Positions 1 to 6,391 of a stretch of DNA of 7,112 bases are shown in pieces. The stretch is from assembly GCA_905236835.1 (NCBI GenBank), contig CAJOQY010000316.1, forward strand, positions 1 through 7,112. Reading direction: 5' to 3'. The notes beneath the pieces were generated by a model, which did no database searches, had not been told where the DNA came from, and saw only the letters and a program-made list of their open reading frames with translations. Each line of letters starts with the position of its first letter. Within the stretch, counting starts at the first letter, position 1. The stretch comes from an uncultured Oscillibacter sp. Its GTDB lineage: Bacteria; Bacillota; Clostridia; Oscillospirales; Oscillospiraceae. A program made the position numbers and the translations under genes.

Positions 1-178
1 AAGGGAATCAAAACGCGGAAAGGCGTTATTTCGGCAAAATACAGAGCGCGTAGAAAGACAGAGAGAATAGATAGATATTAAAAAAATGAATTGGATATAT
101 ATGGAGAAATAAAATCTGGAATCATGCGGAACGATACGGAAAATAAAAAAACAATCAAGTTTACAGGAGGACTGAGCA

Positions 179-415
179 ATGGGAATTGACAACCCCGCGC
201 AGGAGCCGGAAAAAAAGCCGGATGACAAATCTTTTGATTTCCAGCCGGAACTGGCGCAATTGGTGGAAGATTATAAAGAACACGCGCGTCTGTCCCTGCA
301 TCACCAGCAGGAAGCGTATTTCCGCATGGTGGGCATTTTAGAGGCGCTGACCACCGGCGACGGAAAAGAGCTGGAACGCATTATCCGCGTTATTAAGACG
401 CTGAAAATTCTTTGA
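179..415 (+). CDS. Small hypothetical protein, 78 aa, unrecognised
   Basis: I do not recognise this protein. The start is well supported: an AGGAGG at 165-170 sits 8 nt before the ATG. The first 20 residues are hydrophilic and rich in Pro, Glu, Lys and Asp, so probably disordered. Residues 22-75 look mostly helical (ELAQLVEDYKEHARLSLHHQ, then a second helix through YFRMVGILEAL, then ELERIIRVIKTLKIL). There is no signal peptide, membrane segment or cysteine, so a small cytoplasmic helical protein is likely, perhaps an adaptor or oligomerising subunit. It is followed by an intergenic stretch with its own promoter, so it need not share an operon with the ABC ATPase downstream. The hairpin at 493-557 may be its terminator. 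Codon use matches the neighbours. Confidence is high that it is a gene and nil on function. Confidence 0.8.
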   Translation: MGIDNPAQEPEKKPDDKSFDFQPELAQLVEDYKEHARLSLHHQQEAYFRMVGILEALTTGDGKELERIIRVIKTLKIL

Positions 416-463
416 TGGCCGGTTTTATTTTAATTCTTATCTGAAATAATATAATATTATATG

Positions 464-492
464 TTGAAATGTCTAAAATAATCGGATATAAT
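464..492 (+). promoter_or_regulatory. Sigma-A-type promoter upstream of the ABC ATPase
   Basis: TTGAAA at 464-469 and a perfect TATAAT at 487-492 are separated by 17 bp. Transcription would begin near 499, giving a leader of about 87 nt before the ATG at 586. The surroundings are very AT-rich. Most of the leader is occupied by the hairpin and T-run described at 493-557. Confidence 0.7.
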
Positions 493-557
493 AAACGGGC
501 GTTCTCCTGAGTTTAAGCGCGATTTTACGCGCGCGGGGGACTGCCTGTTTATTTTTT
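493..557 (+). terminator. Terminator-like hairpin with T-run; possible attenuator
   Basis: AAACGGGC (493-500) pairs with GCCTGTTT (543-550). GTTCTCC (501-507) then pairs with GGGGGAC (535-541), allowing G-U pairs and leaving T542 bulged. An inner GCGCG/CGCGC hairpin (517-521 with 528-532) caps the structure. The stem is followed directly by ATTTTTTG. It could end the transcript of the 78-aa gene. Because it lies just after a consensus-like promoter, it could also act as a conditional terminator for the ABC ATPase. A transcript starting near 499 would lose the first six stem bases but keep about 9 pairs. Confidence 0.55.
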
Positions 558-585
558 GACTTCGCCGGACGGGGTAAAATGGATC

Positions 586-2043
586 ATGGATGAAAATATT
601 TTGCTGGAAGCGCGCGGGCTTTGCGCGTCGGCGCGCGGCGTCCCGGTATTGCGTAATATTCATTTATCTCTGCGCCGGGGAGAAATCCATGGATTATTGG
701 GCAAAAGCGGCGCGGGAAAAACCGCGCTGTTCAAATGTCTGTCCGGGCGGTATCCGGTTGACGCCGGGGAAATTGAATTTCAATCGCGTTTTTCATCGGC
801 GGGCGTCGCGCTTGTGAGTCGCGAAAACCGGCTGTGTCTGAATCTGACGACGGGGGAAAATTTATTTCTTGGCCGGGAGCCGCTGACGCGGTTCGGATGG
901 ATTGACAAAAAATTATTATATCATCAGGCGGAAGAAGTATTAAACCGGCTGGAAATCCCGGCGGACGCGTTTCAAGCGGCGGGCGAATATCCGGGATATA
1001 TCCGTCAAATGATTGAAATCGCCCGCGCCGTCGTTCAAGGCCATGTGATTTTATTGCTCGATCATCCGGAACCCGGACCGGGTATCCGATTACTGAAGAA
1101 TTTATTAAACCGGCTGGCGGAAACCGGCGCGGGCATTCTTGCGGCGACGGATATTCCGGAAATCGCGTGTATTTTATGCAATCGCGCTTCTGATCGGATC
1201 ACGATGATCCGGGACGGGGAATTTATCGGCGAATTTCCCGCGTCCGCCAAAGCCGATACGCTGTCCGGATTCATGTCCGGGGAATTTTATGATAATCATG
1301 TTAAAATCTCAAGAGCGAAAATCCGGAACGCGCCGCCGGAACTGGAAGCGCGCGGACTGTCCGGCCCGGGCGGGATACGGCCTTTTGATCTGGATATTCG
1401 TCAGGGGGAGATTGTCGGGCTGGCGGGATTATACGGCGGCAATGATATTGCGCGTCTGCTGTTCGGCTTGGATCGCGCGCGGACCGGGAATATTTTAATC
1501 CGGGGCGCGCCTGTAGTGATAAAAACGCCGCGCGACGCGATCCGGCTTGGCGTCGGGTATCTGCCGGATACGCGTGATTCTCGCGATTTTTATCAAAATT
1601 TCGGCGTTTTCGGGAATCTGTCCGTTGGGGAAAATATTTCACTGGCGGTACGGGCAAAACGCCGCCGCGATTTGACGCGAAAGCATCAAGATGAAATCGC
1701 GGAAAAATATATTCATACATTGGGCATCCGGGTATCCGGTCCGGATATATTCGCGCGGGATTTGTCCGCGCTGGACGAAAAAAAAATGATTCTGGCGCGG
1801 TGGCTGGCGGCGGAATCGGATTTGCTGATTTTAAATGAACCGTTCCGGGGTTTGGATTCCAAAGGCCGGAGGGAAATATTAAATTTTATTTTACGCGTGG
1901 CCGCCGATGGAATCAGTATTTTGTGGATTTCAAAAAGCGCGGACGAATTATTTCAAATCTGCCATAAAATCCTGATATTGCGGGGCGGCGTTCTGGAAGA
2001 GTATCCTCTTGACGGGAACTTTTTCCCGCCTGATTCCGTCTGA
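586..2043 (+). CDS. Orphan, degenerate double-cassette sugar-type ABC ATPase (RbsA/MglA-like)
   Basis: This is a two-cassette ATP-binding protein of the CUT2/simple-sugar type. I chose the ATG at 586 (485 aa): family members begin close to the MDENILLEARGL segment, and the upstream TTG at 556 lies inside the terminator-like T-run. A weak GGACGGGG sits at 567-574. In cassette 1 the Walker A is intact (GKSGAGKT, residues 39-46). The usual Q-loop HQE appears as SRE, the LSGGQ signature is replaced by PGYIRQ (136-141), Walker B reads VILLLDH with His in place of the catalytic Glu, and the switch His is missing (AATD). In cassette 2 the Walker A region (AGLYGGND) lacks Lys/Arg and Thr/Ser, the C-loop reads LSALDEKK (393-400), and Walker B reads LLILNEP with Asn for Asp (413-419). 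No matching permease or sugar-binding protein lies nearby. The frame is intact throughout, so the gene seems maintained. Fold assignment is confident; a working transport role is doubtful. Confidence 0.85.
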   Translation: MDENILLEARGLCASARGVPVLRNIHLSLRRGEIHGLLGKSGAGKTALFKCLSGRYPVDAGEIEFQSRFSSAGVALVSRENRLCLNLTTGENLFLGREPLTRFGWIDKKLLYHQAEEVLNRLEIPADAFQAAGEYPGYIRQMIEIARAVVQGHVILLLDHPEPGPGIRLLKNLLNRLAETGAGILAATDIPEIACILCNRASDRITMIRDGEFIGEFPASAKADTLSGFMSGEFYDNHVKISRAKIRNAPPELEARGLSGPGGIRPFDLDIRQGEIVGLAGLYGGNDIARLLFGLDRARTGNILIRGAPVVIKTPRDAIRLGVGYLPDTRDSRDFYQNFGVFGNLSVGENISLAVRAKRRRDLTRKHQDEIAEKYIHTLGIRVSGPDIFARDLSALDEKKMILARWLAAESDLLILNEPFRGLDSKGRREILNFILRVAADGISILWISKSADELFQICHKILILRGGVLEEYPLDGNFFPPDSV

Positions 2044-2121
2044 TAGAAATATATATAAAATATATAAAAATATATCAATAAAATATCGCGGATCAACGGG
2101 ATGGAAACGGAGGAATGAGAG
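2044..2121. other. AT-rich spacer before the DUF4349 gene
   Basis: Positions 2047-2086 are almost entirely A and T, with a single C in about 40 bp, in an otherwise GC-balanced region. I see no clean -35/-10 pair here, although a promoter for the four-gene cluster would be expected at this place. A 6-bp inverted repeat CGGGAA/TTCCCG lies just upstream (2013-2028) inside the end of the ABC gene, without a T-run. Confidence 0.4.
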
Positions 2122-3177
2122 ATGAAAAATCATAAGCGTCAAATTTTCGCGGCGGGGATATTATTATGGATGATATTATTATTGACCGCCTGCGGGGGAG
2201 GATCCGGCAAGGGCGCGTATGCCATAGCGGACACCGCCGCGCCAACGGCTGAGGAAGCGGAATATTATGATTATGACGAAGATATGAGTTACAGCGGCGC
2301 GGGTTTGTCGGATATGAATTATCTGTCAAGAGAGGGCGCGCCGATGGAAACGCCGTCCCCCAACGCGAACGCCGCCGCATCGTCTGATAATCGCGACGCG
2401 GACAATCACAGCGATAGCGCCAACGAAGCGCGTCCCCGGAAACTGATTTTCAGCGCGTCGATTACATTGGAAACCATGGAGTTTGACAAAACGGCGCAAG
2501 CCCTTGAAAATCTGGTTGAACAAATGGGCGGTTATTTTTCCGACAGCAACGCCGGGGATCGTGGCAGCAGTCACAGATGGGGAAATTATACCGCCCGGAT
2601 TCCGGCGGCGAAATTTGATTTATTTTTACAACAGGCCGGGGAACTGGCGCACGAGACTTGGCGGAACGTCACGCGGCAGGATGTCAGCGAAAGTTATTAT
2701 GACGCCGACGGGAGATTAAAAACCCAGAAGGCGAAACTGGATCGGCTTCGGGAATTATTGGAAAAGGCCGAAACCGTGGAGGACATGATTACCATTGAAT
2801 CCGCGATTGCCGACACGGAATATCAGATTGATTCTTTATCCGGCGAATTGCGGCATTATGACAATCTGGTGGACTATTCGACGATTGATATTTCTCTTGA
2901 AGAAGTCTATCGCCTGACGGAAGTGGAACAGATTCCGGAAAGTTACGGCAGTCAGCTCGCGTCCGCGTTTACGGGCGGATTGCGGAACTTCGCCAACTGG
3001 CTGGAAGATTTAACAATTACGATTGCCTATCATTGGATATGGATCGTTCTCCTGATCGCGATTGCGTTTATTTTGATCAAACTTGGCCGGGCGGGGAAAC
3101 TCAGCCTGAACCGGAAAGACGCGAAAAAAATCGATCTCTCGAAAAATTCAGATCATTCCGGCGATTCAAAATCATAA
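2122..3177 (+). CDS. DUF4349 domain lipoprotein with C-terminal membrane anchor
   Basis: This is a cell-surface protein of the DUF4349 family, whose role is not established. A GGAGGA at 2109-2114 lies 7 nt before the ATG. The order is: lipoprotein signal peptide with lipobox LTAC (residues 21-24, acylated Cys24); a low-complexity linker rich in Ala, Glu, Asp, Tyr, Ser and Asn (about 30-103); the DUF4349 domain from RKLIFSASITLE (about 106) onward; a predicted coiled coil in the heptad-like region 195-245; a membrane helix at about 303-322 (WIWIVLLIAIAFILIKL); and a basic tail. The tail should be cytoplasmic, so the protein would be held at both ends with the domain outside. Length (351 aa) fits the family. 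It is the first gene of a close run with the MBL hydrolase, binding protein and permease. The family is sometimes discussed as a stress or envelope component, but nothing here proves a function. Confidence 0.88.
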   Translation: MKNHKRQIFAAGILLWMILLLTACGGGSGKGAYAIADTAAPTAEEAEYYDYDEDMSYSGAGLSDMNYLSREGAPMETPSPNANAAASSDNRDADNHSDSANEARPRKLIFSASITLETMEFDKTAQALENLVEQMGGYFSDSNAGDRGSSHRWGNYTARIPAAKFDLFLQQAGELAHETWRNVTRQDVSESYYDADGRLKTQKAKLDRLRELLEKAETVEDMITIESAIADTEYQIDSLSGELRHYDNLVDYSTIDISLEEVYRLTEVEQIPESYGSQLASAFTGGLRNFANWLEDLTITIAYHWIWIVLLIAIAFILIKLGRAGKLSLNRKDAKKIDLSKNSDHSGDSKS

Positions 3178-3247
3178 CGCGTTTGTCACGCGGCGATCCG
3201 GAATTGAAATTTAATATTTATTTTTACACGCGGGAGGGATTTTTTAT

Positions 3248-3868
3248 ATGAAACTTACATGGCTGGGGCATTCCTGTTTTTCATTGGAACAGGACGGCTA
3301 TCGGATTGTGACGGACCCTTATGAAAATGTCCCGGGTTATCCGGATTTGCGCGCGGAAGCCCACGCGGTCTATTGCAGTCATCAGCATTTTGACCACAAC
3401 GCCGTCAATCATGTTTCGATCCTGCCCGCCCCGGCAAAGAAATTCAATCCGTTCGATGTCCGGGAGATTTCCGTCTATCACGATGACCGGCAGGGCAAAC
3501 TGCGCGGGAATAATATCATCCGGGTGTTTACGGCGGGCGGCGTATCCGTCGCGCATATGGGCGATCTGGGGCATCTCCTGACGCCGGTGCAGAGATCCAA
3601 ACTGGGAAAGCCGGATGTGATTTTAATTCCCGTGGGCGGCGTGTATACGCTGGACGCGAAACAGGCGAAAGCGGTTTGTGACGCCGTCGGCGTCCGCTGT
3701 TTGATTCCCATGCACTATTATCACGCGCCTTACGGTCTGCCCAATCTGGGCGGGGTCGACGCGTTTCTCTCGCTTTGGCCCCGCGAATCAATCCGTATGC
3801 TCCCCGGTCCGGATATTGAGATTACAAGTCAGACATCCGGCGTGATTGTTCCCGCGTTTCGGGATTGA
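3248..3868 (+). CDS. MBL-fold metal-dependent hydrolase (UlaG-like/Lactamase_B_3 type)
   Basis: This is a cytoplasmic metallo-beta-lactamase-fold hydrolase of the small single-domain group related to UlaG lactonase; the substrate is unknown. A GGGAGGG at 3232-3238 lies 9 nt upstream of the ATG. The metal-binding set is visible: the opening strand with GHSCF (His8), TDPY (Asp23), the HxHxDH motif as HQHFDH (His45, His47, Asp49, His50), AHMGDLGH with His103 and Asp106, and PMHYYH near the end (His156). Length (206 aa) is normal for the group. No signal peptide or membrane segment is present. The gap to the DUF4349 gene is 70 bp and to the binding-protein gene 30 bp, so co-transcription is likely. 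The context does not reveal the substrate. Enzyme class is confident; the specific reaction is not known. Confidence 0.9.
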   Translation: MKLTWLGHSCFSLEQDGYRIVTDPYENVPGYPDLRAEAHAVYCSHQHFDHNAVNHVSILPAPAKKFNPFDVREISVYHDDRQGKLRGNNIIRVFTAGGVSVAHMGDLGHLLTPVQRSKLGKPDVILIPVGGVYTLDAKQAKAVCDAVGVRCLIPMHYYHAPYGLPNLGGVDAFLSLWPRESIRMLPGPDIEITSQTSGVIVPAFRD

Positions 3869-3898
3869 TATTTTCATATTTCGCGGAGGCGTAAACGC

Positions 3899-4939
3899 AT
3901 GACAGTCAGAATCATACGGGATTTTAAATTTAAACTTTATTTTCCCCGGACAATTGTTGTAATTTTGATTATATCCCTGTGTTTGATATTAATTTCCTGT
4001 GGGACGCGCGCGGATATATCGAATATGACAAGCGCGGCGGATATATCGGATATGACGGATACGGCGTCCGACGCGGCGGATGATATAAATAATAATCATT
4101 TTTTCACGTTTACGGACGCGCTGGGCCGGTCCGTGACTGTCGGATATAATCCGGCTTCCGCGGTGTCCCTGCACGGCAGTTACGCGGAGGCGTGGTCACT
4201 CGCGGGCGGGACGCTTGTCGGCGTGACGCGGGACGTGATCGACGAGGATCGACAGGTCAGCGGAGATAATATTATCATGGTCGGAACAAATAGAGATCCC
4301 AATCTTGAGGAAATTTTATCTCTTGATCCGGATTTTATAATATTATCCGCCGATATGGAAAGCCAATTAAAATTAGATAATATTTTTACTGACGCCGGGA
4401 TTCCGCACGCGTATTTCTCTGTCGATACATGGGAGGATTATATTTCACAGATGGAAATATTCTGTGAGATAACCGGTCGCCCGGATTTATATCAGCAAAA
4501 CGCGGCGTCCGTGGGGGAAGAAATTCAGGAGATAATAAAAGCCGTTCCGGAAACGGACAATCCGCCAGTAGTATTATTAATCCGGGCATATTCCACGGGT
4601 CTGAAAGTCAGGGGCGCGGACAATCAGACCGGCATGATTTTAAAAGACTTGGGCGCGGATAATCTGGCGGACCGTGACGAAAGCCTGCTGGAAGATTTAT
4701 CTCTTGAGATTATCATGCAAGAGGACCCGGATTTTATATTCGTCACGACGATGGGCGACGAGAACGCCGCCTATGAATATCTGGAAAACGGATTGTTTCA
4801 AAATCCCGCGTGGAACAGTCTGACCGCCGCGCGAAACGGCCATGTGATCCCGCTGCCGAAAGATTTATTTCATTATAAGCCCAACAACCGCTGGAGCGAG
4901 AGTTACGCGTATCTCAGCGAGATTTTATATGGCTCCTGA
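3899..4939 (+). CDS. ABC transporter substrate-binding lipoprotein, BtuF/FepB/TroA-like
   Basis: This is the extracellular receptor for an iron-siderophore, haem or cobalamin-type importer; the ligand cannot be told from sequence. A GGAGG at 3885-3889 lies 9 nt before the ATG. A long basic start and hydrophobic segment (residues 19-33) end in lipobox LISC (31-34), with Cys34 as the anchor. A short Asp/Ser/Thr-rich linker contains a repeated 9-residue unit. The periplasmic-binding-protein-II fold starts near FTFTDALGRSVTV (about 68). NLEEILSLDPDFIILS (about 135-150) is the typical motif of the first lobe, and LSLEIIMQEDPDFIFVTTMG the matching motif of the second lobe. The C-terminus ends in SYAYLSEIL, a typical last helix. 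It overlaps the permease gene by 11 bp, which ties the two together in function. Confidence 0.9.
   Translation: MTVRIIRDFKFKLYFPRTIVVILIISLCLILISCGTRADISNMTSAADISDMTDTASDAADDINNNHFFTFTDALGRSVTVGYNPASAVSLHGSYAEAWSLAGGTLVGVTRDVIDEDRQVSGDNIIMVGTNRDPNLEEILSLDPDFIILSADMESQLKLDNIFTDAGIPHAYFSVDTWEDYISQMEIFCEITGRPDLYQQNAASVGEEIQEIIKAVPETDNPPVVLLIRAYSTGLKVRGADNQTGMILKDLGADNLADRDESLLEDLSLEIIMQEDPDFIFVTTMGDENAAYEYLENGLFQNPAWNSLTAARNGHVIPLPKDLFHYKPNNRWSESYAYLSEILYGS
4010..4056 (+). repeat. Imperfect 27-bp tandem repeat in the lipoprotein linker
   Basis: The 20-bp segments at 4010-4029 and 4037-4056 differ at one base and are exactly 27 bp apart, so the frame is kept. They encode ADISNMTSA and ADISDMTDT just after the lipobox Cys of the binding protein. 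This looks like slippage-type expansion of a flexible tether. Confidence 0.75.
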
Positions 4940-5966
4940 CGGCGGGAACAGGCGGGCGCGCGATACCGCGTCCGCCGCGCGGGGCGTCAATTACGCCGCG
5001 CGCTTTTGGATTTTTATGATTTTATTATTCGCGGCGATCGCGGCGGATTTATGCCTTGGCGCGGTCCCGTTGAATTTGCCTGACGCGCTGAGTCGCATTT
5101 TATCCGGCGAGATCGACGCCAACGCGCGCATTTTATTACATGTCCGTCTGCCGCGCGCGCTGGCGGCGGTTCTGACCGGCGCGGCATTGGCCGCGTCCGG
5201 CGCGATTTTGCAGACGGTTTTAAATAACACGCTGGCGGGGCCGAATATTATCGGCATCAATTCCGGCGCGGGATTTTTCGTATTGCTGGTATCGGCTTTT
5301 CTGCCCAATCGTCCCGCGTGGATTCCCGCCGCCGCGTTTCTGGGCGCGTTGAGCGCGTCCGCGCTGGTCATGCTGATCGCTTTGAAAGCCGGGACAAGCC
5401 GGATTACGCTGATTTTATCCGGCGTCGCCATCGGATCGATTTTTTCAGCCGGAAGTGAGACAATTTCCGTCCTGATGCCGGATGTCTATTCCGGCTCCCG
5501 CGCGTTTTTCACAGGCGGATTTTCCGGCGTGACGCTCCGGCAAATCTCACAGGTGAAATTTTATTTCATCGCCGGACTGCTGGCCGCGATATTATCCCGC
5601 CGCGTTCTGGATTTATTGACGCTTGGCGGGGAACTTGCCCAAAGTCTCGGACTGCGGGTGAAATTATCGCGTTTTTTATTATTGGCCACGGCAAGCCTAT
5701 TGGCGGGAGTATCCGTCTCTCTGGCGGGTTTAATCAGCTTCGTCGGACTGCTGGTCCCGCACTTGGCAAGATATTTCTTCGGCCCGTCCCATGGGAAATT
5801 AATTCCCGCGTCCATGATATTAGGCGCGCTTCTGGTGACGGTCTGCGATCTGGCGTCACGGTTAATCGCCGCGCCGTATGAACTGCCCGTCGGGATTTTA
5901 TTATCTTTTCTGGGAGGGCCGTTCTTCCTCCATGTCCTGCTGCGCCGACGCGGGAAATTATATTAA
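4929..5966 (+). CDS. FecCD-family ABC importer permease
   Basis: This is the membrane subunit, working as a homodimer in this family, that moves siderophore-iron, haem or cobalamin from the binding protein into the cell. Length (345 aa) fits. About 24 hydrophilic residues precede the first membrane helix (about 26-46). The typical family marks are present: RLPR (73-76) followed by the small-residue helix AALAASGAILQTVLNNTLAG (about 86-104) and GINSGAGF; the coupling region near GLISFVGLLVPHLAR (267-281), which contacts the ATPase; and the closing ELPVGILLSFLGGPFF segment (318-333) before a basic RRR tail. The ATG lies inside the end of the binding-protein gene (11-bp overlap) with only a weak GCGAG upstream, so translational coupling is likely. 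Unusually, no ATPase gene follows: the next gene is on the other strand. Confidence 0.93.
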   Translation: MAPDGGNRRARDTASAARGVNYAARFWIFMILLFAAIAADLCLGAVPLNLPDALSRILSGEIDANARILLHVRLPRALAAVLTGAALAASGAILQTVLNNTLAGPNIIGINSGAGFFVLLVSAFLPNRPAWIPAAAFLGALSASALVMLIALKAGTSRITLILSGVAIGSIFSAGSETISVLMPDVYSGSRAFFTGGFSGVTLRQISQVKFYFIAGLLAAILSRRVLDLLTLGGELAQSLGLRVKLSRFLLLATASLLAGVSVSLAGLISFVGLLVPHLARYFFGPSHGKLIPASMILGALLVTVCDLASRLIAAPYELPVGILLSFLGGPFFLHVLLRRRGKLY

Positions 5967-5983
5967 TTTTATATTTAATTTTA

Positions 5984-6026
5984 TATAAAAATCCCCGCGC
6001 CGTGAATCATATCCGGCGCGGGGATT
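5984..6026 (-). terminator. Intrinsic terminator of the 55-aa gene (repeat copy 1)
   Basis: CCCCGCGCCG (5993-6002) and CGGCGCGGGG (6014-6023) form a perfect 10-bp stem, extended to 13 bp by AAT/ATT at 5990-5992 and 6024-6026, with an 11-nt loop. Read on the minus strand, the stem is followed by TTTTTATATAAAATT, as expected for the gene ending at 6052. On the plus strand, downstream of the permease, the following bases (ATTGATGATTATT) are less T-rich, so bidirectional use is possible but weaker. Confidence 0.8.
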
Positions 6027-6036
6027 GATGATTATT

Positions 6037-6052
6037 ATAAATCCGGATTTAT
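6037..6052. other. 16-bp perfect palindrome at the stop of the 55-aa gene
   Basis: ATAAATCCGGATTTAT is perfectly symmetrical and lies between the terminator and the stop codon of the 55-aa gene, sharing base 6052 with the stop. It may be a protein-binding site or simply a small extra hairpin before the terminator. No T-run follows on either strand. Confidence 0.4.
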
Positions 6053-6219
6053 CATGACAAATCCCGTTCAATCACGACATCTTCCGCTTTTCGCTGGGCC
6101 TGAATCAATTCCTTTTCGGCGTCCTCCACGCGGTTCTCTTTCAGCATTTCCAGCGCGTTTTCGATTCGTCCGAATAAGAAATAATACAGGTCTCTGTAAT
6201 TTTTCCGCTCTTTCTCCAT
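6052..6219 (-). CDS. Small helical hypothetical protein, 55 aa
   Basis: This short gene begins MEKERKNYRDLYYFLFGRIE and ends VVIERDLS. A perfect AGGAGG (minus strand, 6227-6232) lies 7 nt before the ATG, and a strong terminator follows the stop, so it is very likely real. The protein is rich in Glu, Lys and Arg and looks fully helical: a YYFLFGRIENALEML helix, a short turn at ENRVEDA, and a second helix ending near residue 50. The pattern suggests a two-helix hairpin or a helix-helix dimer. It has no signal peptide, cysteine or membrane segment. I recall similar short proteins as uncharacterised in gut Clostridia, but cannot verify this here. Its promoter may be the one at 6496-6524 (leader of about 270 nt with structured segments) or a weaker TATGAT (-10-like, minus strand) at 6318-6323. 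Confidence 0.8.
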   Translation of the reverse strand: MEKERKNYRDLYYFLFGRIENALEMLKENRVEDAEKELIQAQRKAEDVVIERDLS

Positions 6220-6256
6220 AGAAGCGCCTCCTGTTTTTTTATCTCAAAAGACAGAC

Positions 6257-6285
6257 GCGGCGTCGGGCGTGAAACCCAACGCCGC
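6257..6285 (-). promoter_or_regulatory. Stable 11-bp hairpin in the leader of the 55-aa gene
   Basis: GCGGCGTCGGG (6257-6267) and CCCAACGCCGC (6275-6285) pair over 11 bp with one G-U pair on the minus-strand RNA, closing a 7-nt loop. It lies about 25 nt upstream of the AGGAGG of the 55-aa gene. The T-run on the minus strand is before, not after, the stem, so it is not a standard terminator. It may stabilise the mRNA or affect translation initiation. Confidence 0.45.
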
Positions 6286-6359
6286 CGCGAAAAAACATCG
6301 CAAAATCCACAAAACTTATCATAATCCCTGTAATTGCTCTCAAAAAACGCCGTTTTTCA

Positions 6360-6388
6360 TTGATAAACAGCGTAAAAATGGGTATAAT
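6360..6388 (+). promoter_or_regulatory. Strong sigma-A promoter, plus strand, for the structured RNA
   Basis: TTGATA (6360-6365) and a perfect TATAAT (6383-6388) with 17 bp between them predict a start near 6394-6396. That is exactly where the rod-shaped fold begins. No open reading frame with a ribosome binding site follows on this strand, which favours a non-coding transcript. Confidence 0.7.
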
Positions 6389-6391
6389 AAG

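Noticed and set aside
1..81. Possible C-terminal end of a gene entering from the left edge
   Set aside because: All three plus frames are open at the edge but close by 53, 68 and 81. None shows a recognisable protein end, so no call is supportable. The rest of 1-178 shows only the ribosome binding site of the 78-aa gene.
556..585. TTG at 556 as the start of the ABC ATPase
   Set aside because: The TTG lies in the T-run after the hairpin, and the nearest purine-rich stretch is about 15 nt away. The ATG at 586 fits the family's N-terminus better.
1301..1720. Open frame of 139 codons on the minus strand inside the ABC ATPase gene
   Set aside because: It lies opposite a clear protein family member, has Arg/Pro-rich low-quality composition, and has no convincing ribosome binding site. 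It is a by-product of GCG/CGC-rich codon use on the other strand.
3178..3192. CGCGT/ACGCG hairpin after the DUF4349 gene as a terminator
   Set aside because: The stem is only 5 bp and no T-run follows directly. The next gene is close and on the same strand, so read-through is more likely.
4991..5431. Open frame of 146 codons on the minus strand inside the permease gene
   Set aside because: It is antisense to conserved FecCD membrane segments and has the composition of a shadow (Ala/Lys/Asn mix mirroring membrane helices). No family is recognisable.
6343..6357. AAAAACG/CGTTTTT palindrome before the plus-strand promoter as a terminator
   Set aside because: The RNA stem would be mostly A-U pairs with almost no loop, too weak for an intrinsic terminator.
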